A stretch of DNA of 64,000 bases from Viscum album (taxonomy: Eukaryota > Streptophyta > Magnoliopsida > Santalales > Viscaceae), in assembly GCA_963277665.1 (NCBI GenBank), contig OY728130.1, positions 1,362,376,393-1,362,440,392 on the forward strand, written 5' to 3'. Under the pieces are notes generated by a model, which saw only the letters and a program-made list of their open reading frames with translations, was not told the DNA's origin and searched no databases. Of this stretch, positions 1 to 11,500 are shown in pieces (positions within the stretch are counted from its first letter, which is position 1; the number at the start of each line of letters is the position of its first letter). Position numbers and translations under genes: made by a program.

Positions 1-2347
1 CACAGAGACCAATTCTCCCTCTATAGGACCTCTTGGATTGAATAATTTTAGTCATTGGTCAACAAATGTTTACCCTGATTTATCATTTATTTTATAACAC
101 TCTTATATTAATGATAAATCACAAGGTTACCCCTTTTTTCTCACACTGATCATGACTCACATGATCTTAGGTATTAATTGTTGGATATATTGTTAATATG
201 AGTGATGTGTGATAATAAATAAAAATAAACATGTTCAATTATGTAGGTGCTTAAAAAACTGGCCAATGTTTTAGGGGATTGTCCATATATTTCAGTCTCT
301 CATTTTCAAAATTACCATAATGATTGAATCTATAGAACGAGTGTTGGATCTCAGATAGCCTCTACAGGGAGGAAACAAGGGTACACTTTCGTTCTTCCAT
401 TTCATCCACCTCTTAATTTTCATTTTTATGAACAAATTTAGACCTGATATGCATCATGTTCTATTTGTCTAGGCGCTTAGCTACCTAAGATGTCACTTCC
501 ACAACCATAGTCTTGGCCACTTCAAACCAGTCCATCAAATGGTTGACTTTCTCGATATGGGATAAATTATGGCCACATGTTAATATGTGATCCCATTCAG
601 ATGTATGATTTCTCTTAAAATGACTCAAGACCCTTGGAACACTTAGACATTTTATTTTTATATGAAATTTTGATTCCCTATTATTTGAGGCATGAATTCT
701 CGATGAGGAAGACTCCATCCATTGTGTAAAGGTTATGTTATTAAACTCCATTGTTCCCCAAGATGACTAGATAATGGCTGATTGATCTCAATCGGTGTGG
801 AAGGTTATCTATCTAGGTATAGGTTATTATGTTATTCCCATACCTCTACACCTTTAAAATAACAATCTGGTTTTCCTCCATGCTCTACAAATTGGAATTA
901 TCCAATATTTTGAGTTTTGTAGGATTATATGGAGGGAATATATCTAATAAATCAGGGGATGTATTTTCCATATGATTTCACATGGGAGTGAGATGATGGA
1001 AATATATTCCTAGGAATATATCCTCATCAACCCCTTCACCTACAGTAGAATCCTCCACTACCCCATATGGAAGCTCTATGGGGGATGTGACCAGCCCAAC
1101 TTCCTCAGTTATCTCAATGGGTAGTACGATTTTAACATCTGATCCAGTAATCACAACCAAAGAATCTATGGGTTAAGAGAATACAACATATTCTCTCATG
1201 TTTCTATAGTTGTTGGAACAACAACCACTTCCTCCATTATGGATTAAGGTCTAATAGTCGCCTCTGGTTGTGACACTACCAAAGGATCTTCCTCCACCTC
1301 TCCTTCTAAAGACCAATTGTTGGAACCATCTTAACCATATTCATAAGGGAAATGGTCTCAATGGTCTATTCCAATGGAATATCTGTGGTCAATCCGACCA
1401 CCATAACTTTCCCGACCATTTATATAGAGACAATAGTACTCTTGGTTGATATATCATCCATTGTCTTCCCTAGCATAGATGTTGATGTTTGAAAATGAAA
1501 CCTAGACACCATTTTAAATTACATTTAAATATGTTTCATCCAATAATTTAAATTAAAATAAATATAGAAAAAGGAATGAAATGGAAGAGTCCAACATGAG
1601 TAGTTTATTCAAGGGAAGAGCTTAGGTATGTTCAATTGAAATCCCATGGGTGAGGGCATTCCCTCTGTGACCTCCACCCCAGTCACAGGAATCACTTCAT
1701 CCGATATTTGACCACTGAGGGACAAAAATTCAGTGAGTTCCCCCATACTCACTCATTAAATGGTTGAGGTTTTCTCACCCTCATCTTGAGTTTCATTATG
1801 AACCTCCCCATCCTTCATGAACAATAATCCCTACACAAGTGTGAGAAGATTTATAAAAAAACTCTTTTGTGTTTAGTGAATTTTAAAGAACATGAGATCA
1901 TAATTTTTACTTGGCTGATGGTAGGGCTCCATTCTGCTAGAGAGTCCCACTAGGAATCACATCCCCAGGATTCATCTAATTCTCCTTGAAGAGGCACTTG
2001 AGTAACTATCCCATTATATAAGACTCTAAAGAGGATGTTATCCCCAACAATACCTTTTATTGGATGGTTAGAGTAAATTTCATTCCATAAGAGTGAAAAA
2101 GATAGTCTATCTCTCTGATTTATAGCACCGCACCATCATAGGGGCACATGATTACAGTCCAAGGTGTCACCCAACATGGTGGGGAATATATCATCTCGAT
2201 TGAGATCCTATGACATACTGTGAAGAGTGTTGAGATTTCTATAGATCTCTTATTTTTCCCAAGCATCTCGAAAGACATTGTCAATGGGGATTCATATATG
2301 GAACAATTTCATCCCTAAATAATGAAAAAATCCTAAAAACCTCCATT
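1..2347. other. Older flanking sequence, decayed, no intact gene
   Basis: This is the left half of the sequence that element A split; its right half resumes at 12092. The texture is less AT-rich than the middle of the window. Short minus-strand open stretches (485-751, 88 aa; 978-1160, 60 aa, acidic) look like remnants of a reading frame broken by many stops. I do not recognise a family. The acidic, Val/Glu/Pro/Thr-rich character around 980-1500 on the minus strand suggests a low-complexity protein region. No RNA gene or LTR end was seen. Confidence 0.5.
978..1160 (-). pseudogene. Acidic unidentified protein remnant
   Basis: A 60-codon minus-strand open stretch with many Glu, Asp, Val and Ile and ending in a stop. 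Upstream on the same strand (1160-1500) similar acidic and hydroxyl-rich residues continue, interrupted by stops. No motif was recognised. It may be part of the same broken gene as the minus-strand stretches at 13800-14040 and 14419-14667, since element A was inserted between them. This is inference from composition, strand and the duplicated insertion site only. Confidence 0.2.
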
Positions 2348-2352
2348 GGAAT
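2348..2352. repeat. Target-site duplication, left copy (element A)
   Basis: GGAAT directly precedes the TGTAAC terminus of element A and recurs directly after its other end at 12092-12096. The perfect 5-bp duplication fixes both ends of the insertion. Confidence 0.93.
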
Positions 2353-3996
2353 TGTAACTCCCCGACCCCAGCTACCCAGAGCCGGTGCGTTACTTCGTAA
2401 CATTGGCATGATCACAAAAGATCAAGTCTCGAAAGACCGATTAGTTTAGTAGCCTTGAAAACACTAGATACATTCATTAGTGTTACATTACATCATAAAG
2501 TGAAAAACTAATAACAAAGTCTTCATAGTCCACACTCATATCCTCTTCTGACTATCCCTGTAGGTCATTCATAAAATACTTCTTCACATCCTGGAAAATA
2601 TTAAAACATTGAAAGGGGTGAGCTCAGATGCTCAGTAAGGATAACAATATTGCGGAAGCTTTCATAAATAAACATAATCATTTAAGGCAATGTATAACTA
2701 AACAAAAGCCTTATTAAACTTGAACTTCAGCATAATATGGAAAAAGTAAAATCAAATAATGTCATTCACTTCTTCACATGGATATTCTATTAGTTGAATA
2801 ATCACATGCAATATCAATAACCACTTTCATAATGAGGGAATGTATAATGCCAGACATTCTGAAACATTTTGTCAAGGCCTCAGCCAAGACGTCTAAAATG
2901 ATTAAGGCCTCGGCCAAAACCATAAATCAAATAGGGAAAGGGCCTCATCTAATTCCACGTCTAGTTGTCTCATGAGACCTACCGATGCATCGAGGAGCTA
3001 TAGTGGGCTCCACCCATCACTTATTAAGTCCAATACATTCCTCATATGATTAGGTTTAAACATAACATAAATATTCGTATTAAAACTAGCATACGAAACG
3101 TCAAAAATTTCTCCATAAACTATGGATGGTATAAAAATAACACATCCACAGTCAAATATTTCACAAAATGTTCAATGGGAGTTTTGTATCATAAATCAAT
3201 TTCAATTAAACATAAAACCCATCAAAGGATGTTGACATGGATGAAATCAAAGCTTTTTGAGAGAAATATATCTCTTTTTTGAAATAATTTAAAAGTCCCA
3301 TAATTATAAAATAATACATTTACTTTGAAAATATTCTTATAAGCTTGTAAGGGAAGCTTCGACGAAGTTATAATGGCGGAATATAGCCGCACCCGCCGTA
3401 TAAGTTAAAAAAACATTCTTACCTTAAATTTGTCAAAAAGGTCAAAAAGTACATTGTTTGGAAAACGACGGTAAGATTCCTTTCAAAAAAGTATAAGGGT
3501 ATAAATGACTTTAACCCATTTTCTATTTAGTAGTAAAAATTATTTGAAAGACATTTTTAAGTAACATGGATGTGGATGATAACGAGGTCCAAGTGGATAT
3601 TTACATAATAACAACCTTGGATAATGAAGAGGTTTTGAAGTAAACCCTTACCTTGTACTTTTCCTTGGTTGGGGTAGGTTAACCTCCTGTATAATGGTGA
3701 AATAATTGTTATTAAATTATACAAGAATTATATACATTCATATGATATCATATATGATCTTCTAACATTGCTTTGTTAACAATATCTTAGATTTATCGTT
3801 GTTTCGGGTGTTAACTTACTTGTTTTGTTTTATATGTTTCATTACGTAAGTAGTATTTTTCATGGATAGGTTGTATCTTATTCATATCCAGAATTATATC
3901 ATGTCCTTAAACATTATTTTTAAATCATCAAATGATAATTATACTTGAATGGATACGACGGAGAATGAATCTCATCGTGTTCGTGGAGACGGTTGT

Positions 3997-4200
3997 CCGT
4001 ACGTACGCACGAGCGACAATATCATTATTTTGATATTAAAATAATATATAATTGGATAGTATATCATATATACAGAATCATTATCATGTTATATTTATTA
4101 TTTACATGAATTTCATATTATTATTATACCCACCTAAATAATAATATATTGAATAACAATTACACCACGACGTGGAGACGGTAAGCCGTACGTACGCACG
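3997..4200. promoter_or_regulatory. Paired CGTACGTACG palindromic motifs in the LTR
   Basis: CCGTACGTACGCACG occurs at 3997-4011 and 4186-4200, each preceded by GGAGACGG a few bases upstream. The same pair lies in the other LTR at 10179-10193 and 10368-10382. Diverged versions are present in element B (33517-33535, 39510-39527) and in solo LTR F (near 55259-55290 and 55446-55480, reverse orientation). Persistence of a GC-rich 15-mer in AT-rich, diverging LTRs suggests a functional site, perhaps for a transcription factor. GTAC is the core bound by plant SPL/SBP proteins, but that link is inference. Confidence 0.5.
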
Positions 4201-4993
4201 TATGGTGACATGTCATTCAAATGATGGGTAGAATAATGAATATGGTTGTTCCATATTTATAATAACATCAAAGTATATAGAAGATACTGGAGTTATAATT
4301 TTAGAATTGAAATAATAAACAAAGAGGGAGTGGAAGAAGAAAGAAACAAGAAAGAGGGTGATGAAAATGTTACCTCTTCTTCGGGTTCTTCCTTCTGATT
4401 TGATCAAAAGGACTCCTTAGGATGGCTTTTTGACTAAAGTAAAGATTCTAGGATGAAGGGAGAGAAGTTGGGAGAGTATTGGGGCAGAGGTTGGCCGAAC
4501 CAAAAGGCTTGAAAGTGTGAATAAGGTGGTAGAGGTGGGGGCCTTTTATAAGAGGAGAGGAGGGTCTCTTTTGGAAAGATTGAAATGTTACATTATTATA
4601 CAATGCTTTTCGGATTCTAAAGGTCCCACACTTATATAATTCGTGGATAATGTGATAAGGGTTCGAAATCTCCTCATCCAATAGGCTTTGGACAAGTGTA
4701 AGCCTGGTATTTTGCATTATCTTCTCATTTTATTTAAATCGTTAAATAATGAGGTCATCGCTGCATCATAATGATGTCATAAATAATTTAATTTATTTAA
4801 TGTCTAAAAATTATACAAAAAACTAATATGATGTAGGAAATAGTTTTAGATTTCTAATGAATATTTATAGTCAAAATTTGGACTTGTGGAACCCCACTTA
4901 AAAACTATTTTAGTAAAACAACTCATGTCTGTGTCAATTTAATTTTAACATTAAATAAATATATATTAATGTCATTTTCCAACCAAAGTGGAT

Positions 4994-5035
4994 CCATGGG
5001 GTCCCCAAGTTGACCCATGGGGTCCCCAAGTTGAC
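4994..5035. repeat. 21-bp tandem duplication private to the 3' LTR of A
   Basis: A 21-bp unit starting CCATGGGGTCCCC is present twice in direct succession (4994-5014, 5015-5035). The other LTR has a single copy near 11176-11196. It therefore arose after insertion of A, most simply by replication slippage. Confidence 0.85.
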
Positions 5036-5921
5036 CCATGGGTTGTCTTGGTCGGCCATGACTCATCCAATAGGAGTAGGACAAGTGTCAAGCTCATCTC
5101 ATATTATTAAAACATTATTTTTACCTTAAACTACACTAATTACCTCTAATCGCGATTAAAAACATAAAAGTTACTATTCACCAAAAAAATTATTTTAATC
5201 TCATTGAACCACATTTTTCTTCTTAATTAAAACCATGTATGTAGGATTTTTGAAAATCAAATCACAGAAGTGGTAATATTTCATTTTATCGGAAAATCAG
5301 TTTTTAACAACCACTTAGTGGTTTCACTATTCATCAAAAATTGATGTTTTTCAGAATAAGGCCAAAATTTCACCCTAAGCTATAATTGATATTCCGAATT
5401 CAAAAATGATGTCTATTTTAAAAAATTCCAAACATATAAGTTTCATTAATTAATTTTATAATTAATTCCCGCTGTTACAACAAATAGCGTGTTTTTAAGA
5501 AACAATTTATATCAAAAGATTGGCAATTGTTTTTGTCCAATTTCAATGTTAAATTAATTCTAATGACCACCATTGGATAAAATGGTAAAAATATATTCTA
5601 ATTATACTTTAAAACCACTAAATAGTATAATTTATCACTGTAAATTATTTTGATTAAAAAAGTTGTTTTTAAGTATTTTTCACTATTCATAAAAAATAGA
5701 AGTTCTCAGAAAAATACCAAAAATTCAACATAGGCTTATTTTGATATTCCGAATCCAAAAATAAAGTCCATTTTGATAAATAAAATTTCAAAAATTTGGT
5801 ATTACTATTCACAACGGCTAGTTTAATTCGTTGTGGTGTGTGTTAGAGCTCGAGGTTGCGTACAACACACGCTATTGCATTATTCGAAGTGAAACGTACC
5901 GTTGAAGCTTGGGGTGTTACA

Positions 5922-5937
5922 TTCTCCCCTCCTTCAA
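5922..5937 (-). other. Polypurine tract of element A
   Basis: Read on the minus strand, GAAGGAGGGGAGAA directly precedes the TGTAACACCCC start of the 3' LTR. Its position and composition fit the plus-strand DNA primer of LTR elements. Element B has a recognisable counterpart at 35488-35501. Confidence 0.85.
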
Positions 5938-6966
5938 TAAATATCATCCTCGCAATTTGAAATTTTTCTTTGAAAATAAAAGCTTGAAAAGAGAAAATAC
6001 CTTTGAGGAAAACCCACATCGGAAATAAGGTTAATAAATATATAACATTAAAAGAAAGCAAGATAAGTACAAAGGTCACCCGATATAGCCCATTCTAGGA
6101 TTCTATGAAAATATGGATATGGAGGAGAAACAAACCATCAAGGTCTGATGGAGAGTTATAGAAAACAGGATTAGGAGAAAGTTTAACTACAAGAAAATCA
6201 CAAACTTGTGATTGGTTAAACAGTCATTGAATCCCCAGTTGGAAAATTTAACCGACAACATTTTTATTTTAAGTTACCTTTTATAATGTTGAGGAATTTA
6301 TTTAAGAGATTTACTAAGAACATAAGGGAATATACATACTTGTTATGTATTCTTTCACTCGTTAATAAATTTTTACCACAAACCCATCTTTTACTCCAAA
6401 TGGTAACGGAACTCAAAAATATTCTTTTTATCCTAATTGTATAAGGTTCCAAATATTAACACATACCATTTAGATTAGTAAAACTATTTTTTAATAACCA
6501 GGGACTTCCTGTAGGCTAGTGGTAGGAAATAAAGGCTTGTCGCACTATGGTTGTGGGTTCGATTCCTGCAGCTTTGTCCGACGCGATGGGTTATTCCCCA
6601 CCCTGCAGGTTATCCTTTTCCTAAAACTATAGTATTATAATATTCCAAAAATAATCTTCAGAAATGCTTTAACATTAAACAATACTATCCATGGTTCAAC
6701 TTAATCCATTCCAACCTTAACAGTTATCCAAAATACCTCCGTCCAGACTTTCTCTAAAAGGTCTCTAAATTCCAAAATCAATTGTAACATCAGATTCCCC
6801 AAACAAAGAAAAGTTTCTCTTATTGTCACATACTAAAAATATGATTACCTTAATAATATTAAAACCTTACTGAAATCAAAAAGTACTGCAGTACAATATT
6901 TATATATATCACATTATTCTTATAACCAGAATATAATCCTTGAGTCGAAAAGCACCAATACATTAA
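5938..6966 (-). other. Noncoding 3' interior of element A
   Basis: About 1 kb between the gag stop and the purine tract, where pol would lie in an autonomous element. I find no protease, RT or integrase motif on either strand. The 5960-6200 part is recognisably shared with element B at 35560-35740, so the sequence is an old family component rather than a recent deletion scar. It contains the tRNA/SINE-like module at about 6498-6621. Confidence 0.7.
6498..6621 (+). mobile_element. tRNA-derived SINE-like module with A and B boxes
   Basis: A candidate RNA polymerase III promoter lies here. The A box is TAGGCTAGTGG at 6512-6522 and the B box is GGTTCGATTCC at 6556-6566, 44 bp apart, matching plant tRNA-gene consensus boxes. 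TAAAACTAT occurs on both sides (6479-6487 and 6622-6630), and the similarity extends loosely further, as expected of an old target duplication. The module is antisense to gag. Element B carries the counterpart at about 36681-36810, with A-like and B-like boxes again 44 bp apart. An ancestral SINE captured by the giant-LTR family is the simplest reading. I do not claim a functional tRNA: no full cloverleaf was established. Confidence 0.6.
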
Positions 6967-8033
6967 TTATTCTGCTTCAACTGTAGTCACAGCATAAGAT
7001 TGGCCTTGATCCCTTGGCCTTTTCTGAGGTAAGTTTCCATGACGCTTAGGACATTCATTTGCATAATGCCCCATTTCCCTACAATTGTAGCATTCAACTT
7101 TGACAGCCTCTTTCTTTCCCTTGCAATCACGAGCCTGGTGACCCTTTTCTCCACATTTATAATAAACTCCCATTCCATTTAGGCACGTACCAGGGTGATT
7201 CTTCCCACAATTATCACATAATGGAAAATCCTTCTTTCCCTTTTTCCCTTTATCTGTCTCGTGTTCCCCCGTTCTCTTCTTCTCTTGCTTTACTTTGTTG
7301 TCATAAGACTTAGAGAATTCCTTTTCTGTCTTGATAGCACACAAGACAATATCTTCGTATGATGAGAAGGATTGTGATACTAAGCTTGAAGGAGAAATGG
7401 TTTTAACCCATCAAAGAAACGATCAATCTTACTCCTTGGGTTACGTATATAATCGGCAGCATGCCTCGCTAACCTTGTAAAGTTAGCCTCATACTTTGCG
7501 ACATTCTCATCCTCCTTCTGCCTCAGACTCAGAAATTGCCTTTCCATATCTGCTCGATGGTCACGAGGAAAGTATTTTTCTAAGAAAAACTCTTTGAACT
7601 CCCTCCATTGCATATTCGATACGTCATCATCTTCCATTGTGTTTTGAATCAGCGACCACCACTGATCGGCATCTCCAGTGAGGCGGTAAACTTCCATGAC
7701 AACCTTCTCCCTTTCACTACTCCCCAAGGCATGGAATATTTTCTCTAAGGAATTTATCCATTGCTCAGCTACTATAGGATTTGTACTCCCATTGAAGGTT
7801 GGTGGTTGTTGCCTCATGAAACGGTCTAGCATTGATCCTCCACATTGCGGATCAGGGTGCTCCATACGAGTAAGGTTATTATTCATAACCTGAGTGAGTT
7901 GTCCCAGTATGGTAATAAGTTGATCAGCACCAGTTGTATCTCCAGATCCACAATAATTATCTTGAGCAGGAGGGCAATCCCTACACGGAGTTCGTGCATT
8001 GATACGGTTTCCATTCCTTCCACTAGGCGCCAT
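6967..8033 (-). pseudogene. gag: Gag of element A, one frameshift
   Basis: This encodes the structural Gag protein that forms the particle and binds element RNA. It starts with ATG at 8033 (MAPSGRNGNR). The Ty3/gypsy retrotransposon-gag domain spans residues ~60-205, with diagnostic segments QWWSLIQ, FKEFFLEKYFP and QFLSLRQ, ending DGLKPFLLQA just before a stop at 7380. One nucleotide appears to be missing near 7381. In the next frame the protein runs on (SYEDIVLCAIKTEKEF) to the stop at 6967, giving about 355 codons in all. The tail has three zinc-knuckle-like units: CDNCGKNHPGTC, YYKCGEKGHQARDC (first Cys replaced by Tyr) and an intact CYNCREMGHYANEC. It is otherwise free of stops, in contrast with the heavily stopped C and D genes. 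No pol follows. Overlapping open stretches on the plus strand are shadows. Confidence 0.9.
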
Positions 8034-8520
8034 TTCTAAAAAATGGCATAAACTAGATTAGTTTATGAATCAAAATACATAATTACATACTTGTAAAACA
8101 CTTAACATAAATTGAACTAATTATGGATATAATACATAATTATAAAAATGTTTTCTTTGAGGAATTATATACTCGTAACCCTTCATAGTGGTTTGTAAAG
8201 AAAATGGGAATTATCCTAAGAATATCCCCCGGGAGTATCGTAACCAAGAGTGCAGCAAGGCCCGTTGTCGTGCACCAGTTCTCGTTCGAGTCTAGCTCAA
8301 AGCGGTGTTTTCGGGTTTTACCCCTAGGTACATCTGTGCCAGAGCCGCCTCTACCTACTCGCATCCAGACAGGGATGTATTTCTTGGAAAACTCACAAAA
8401 TCTCTACAATACCAAAATTTTCAGGAAGTTCTTCTATACTAATCCTCAAAGTTCATCTTAGGTCTACGTGCTCTAATCAGAGTTTGTCTAAATCTAGCTT
8501 CCAAGGTTAGTACTAAACTG
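8034..8520 (-). other. Untranslated leader of element A
   Basis: About 490 bp between the primer site and the gag ATG. It lacks the ~92-bp hairpin array found in elements C and D. The part at 8200-8370 is GC-richer than its surroundings. Open stretches here (8140-8364 minus, 8204-8461 plus) have no recognisable motif and are not proposed as genes. Confidence 0.6.
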
Positions 8521-8532
8521 CCTCTGATACCA
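8521..8532 (-). other. Primer-binding site of element A (initiator Met tRNA)
   Basis: On the minus strand TGGTATCAGAGG follows the end of the 5' LTR (GGGGCGTTACA) after a 2-base spacer. It complements the 3' end of plant initiator-methionine tRNA, the usual minus-strand DNA primer, with a mismatch only at the end of the 12-mer. Confidence 0.88.
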
Positions 8533-8534
8533 AC

Positions 8535-11500
8535 TGTAACGCCCCGACCCCAGCTACCCAGAGCCGGTGCGTTACTTCGTAACATTGGCATGATCACAAA
8601 AGATCAAGTCTCGAAAGACCAATTAGTTTAGTAGCCTTGGAAACACTAGATACATTCATTAGTGTTACATTACATCATAAAGTGAAAAACTAATAACAAA
8701 GTCTTCATAGTCCACACTCATATCCTCTTCTGACTATCCCTGCAGGTCATTCATAAAATACTTCTTCACATCCTGGAAAATATTAAAACATTGAAAGGGG
8801 TGAGCTCAGATGCTCAGTAAGGATAACAATATTGCGGAAGATTTCATAAATAAACATAAACATTTAAGGCAATGTATAACTAAACAAAAGCCTTATTAAA
8901 CTTGAACTTCAGCATAATATGGAAAAAGTAAAATCAAAAAATGTCATTCACTTCATCACATGGATATTCTACTGGTCGAATAATCACATGCAATATCAAT
9001 AACCACTTTCATAATGAGGGAATGTATAATGCCAGACATTCTGAAACATTTTGTCAAGGCCTCGGCCAAGACGTCTAAAATGATTAAGCTCTCAGCCAAA
9101 ACCATAAATCAAATTGGGAAAGGGCCTCGGCCAATTCCACATCTAGATGTCTCATGAGACCTACCGATGCATCTAGGAGCTATAGCGGGCTCCACCCGTC
9201 ACTTATTAAGTCCAATACATTCCTCATATGATTAGGTTTAAACATTACATAAATATTCGTATTAAAACTAGCATACGAAACGTCAACAATTTCTCCATAA
9301 ACTATGGATGGTATAAAAATAACACATCCACAGTCAAATATTTCACAAAATGTTCAATGGGAGTTTTGTATCATAAATCAATTTCAATTAAACATAAAAC
9401 CCATCAAAGGATGTTGACATGGATGAAATCAAAGCTTTTTGAGAGAAATATCTCTCTTGTTTGAAATCATTTAAAATTCCCATAATTATAAAATAATACA
9501 TTTACTTTGAAAGTATTCTTATAAGCTTGTAAGGGAAGCTTCGACGATGTTATAATGGCGGAAAATAGCCGCACCCGCCGTATAAGTTAAAAAAACATTC
9601 TTACCTTATATTTGTCAAAAAGGTCAAAAAGTACATTGTTTGGAAAACGACGGTAAGATTCCTTTCAAAAACGTATAAGGGTATAAATGACTTTAACCCA
9701 TTTTCTATTTAATAGTAAAAATGTTTTGAAAGACATTTTTAAGTAACATGGATGTGGATGATAACGAGGTCCAAGTGGATATTTACGTAATAACAACCTT
9801 GGATAATGAAGAGGTTGTGAAGTAAACCCTTAACTTGTACTTTTCCTTTGTTGGGGTAGGTTAACCTCCTGTATAATGGTGAAATAATTGTTATTAAATT
9901 ATACAATAATCATATACATTCATATGATATCATATATGATCTTTTATCATTGCTTTGTTAACAATATCTTAGATTTATCGTTGTTTCGGGTGTTAACTTA
10001 CTCGTTTTCTTTTATATGTTTCGTTACGTAAGTCATGTTTTTCATGGATAGGATGTATCTTATTCATATCCAGAATGATATCATGTCCTTAAACATTATT
10101 TTTAAATCATAAAATGATAATTATACTTGAATGGATACGACGGAGAATGAATCTCATCGCGTTCGTGGAGACGGTAGTCCGTACGTACGCACGAGCGACA
10201 ATATCATTATTTTGATATTAACATAATATATAATTGGAGAGTATATCATATATACAGAATCATTATCATTTTATATTTATTATTTACATGAATTTCATAT
10301 CATTATTATACCCACCTAAATAATAATATATTGAATAACAATTACACCACGACGTGGAGACGGTAAGCCGTACGTACGCACGTATGGTGAAATGTCATTC
10401 AAATGATGGGTAGAATACTGAATATGGTTGTTCCATATTTATAATAACATCACCGTATATAGAAGATATTGGAGTTATAATTTTAGAATTGAAATAATAA
10501 ACAAAGAGGGAGTGGAAGAAGAAAGAAACATGAAAGAGGGTGATGAAAATGTTACCTCTTCTTCGGGTTCTTCCTTTTGATTTGATCAAAAGGACTCCAT
10601 AGGATGGCTTTCTGACTAAAGTAAAGCTTCTAGGATGAAGGGAGAGAAGTTGGGAGAGTATTGGGGCAGAGTTTGGCCGAACCAAAAGGCTTGAAAGTGT
10701 GAATAAGGTGGTAGAGGTGGGGGCCTTTTATAAGAGGAGAGGAGGGGCTCTTTTGGAAAGATTGAAATGTTATATTATTATACAATGCTTTTCGGATTCT
10801 AATGGTCCCAAACTTATATAATTCGTGGCTAAGGTGATAAGGGTTCTAACTCTACTCATACAATAGGCTTTGGACAAGTGTAATCCTTGGATTTTGCATT
10901 ATCTTCTCATTTTATTTAAATCATTAAATAATGAGGTCATCGCTGCATCATAATGATGTCATAAATAATTTAATTTATTTAATGTCTAAAAATTATAAAA
11001 CAAAATACAATGATGTAGGAAATCGTTTTATCTTTCTAATTAATATTTATAGTCAAAATTTGGACTTGTGTAACCCCACTTAAAAACTGTTTTAGTAAAA
11101 CAACTCATGTTTGTGTCAATTTAATTTTAACATTAAATAAATATATATTAATGTCATTTTCCAACCAAAGTGGCTCCATGGGGTCCCCAAGTTGACCCAT
11201 GGGTTGTCTTGTTCGGCCATGACTCATCCAATAGGAGTAGGACAAGTGTCAAGCTCATCTCATATTATTAAAACATTATTTTTACCTTAAACTACACTAA
11301 TTACCTCTAATCGCGATTAAAAACTTAAAAGTTACTATTCACCAAAAAAATTATTTTGATCTTATTGAACCACATTTTGATTCTTAATGACAACCATGTA
11401 TGTCGGATTTTTGAAAATCAAATCACAGAAGTGGTAATATTTCATTTTAACGAAAAATCAGTTTTTAACAACCACTTAGTGGTTTCACTATTCATCAAAA

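Larger units (their letters stand above)
2353..5921 (-). repeat. 3' LTR of element A
   Basis: The element reads on the minus strand, so this left copy is the 3' LTR. Its outer end is TGTAACTCCCC on the plus strand and its inner end is GGGGTGTTACA at 5911-5921, giving roughly 11-bp inverted termini. It holds two copies of the CCGTACGTACGCACG motif (3997-4011, 4186-4200), a GC-rich imperfect inverted stretch near 3373-3400, and a 21-bp duplication at 4994-5035 that the other LTR lacks. Short open stretches inside (3046-3282 plus; 4448-4717 minus) recur in the other LTR because the LTR is duplicated; I see no protein signature in them. Confidence 0.92.

Noticed and set aside
1..130. Possible fragment of element E LTR (weak similarity to 41690-41760)
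   Set aside because: Only a short run of loosely matching AT-rich sequence; not distinguishable from chance by eye.
3046..3282. 78-codon open stretch repeated at 9228-9464
   Set aside because: Conserved only because it lies in both LTRs of element A; no motif, and decayed in F and B.
6498..6621. Functional tRNA gene
   Set aside because: A and B boxes are good but I could not establish a cloverleaf with an acceptor stem; SINE-like module is the better reading.
7696..8039. Plus-strand open stretches opposite element A Gag
   Set aside because: Antisense shadows of a clearly coding Gag frame.
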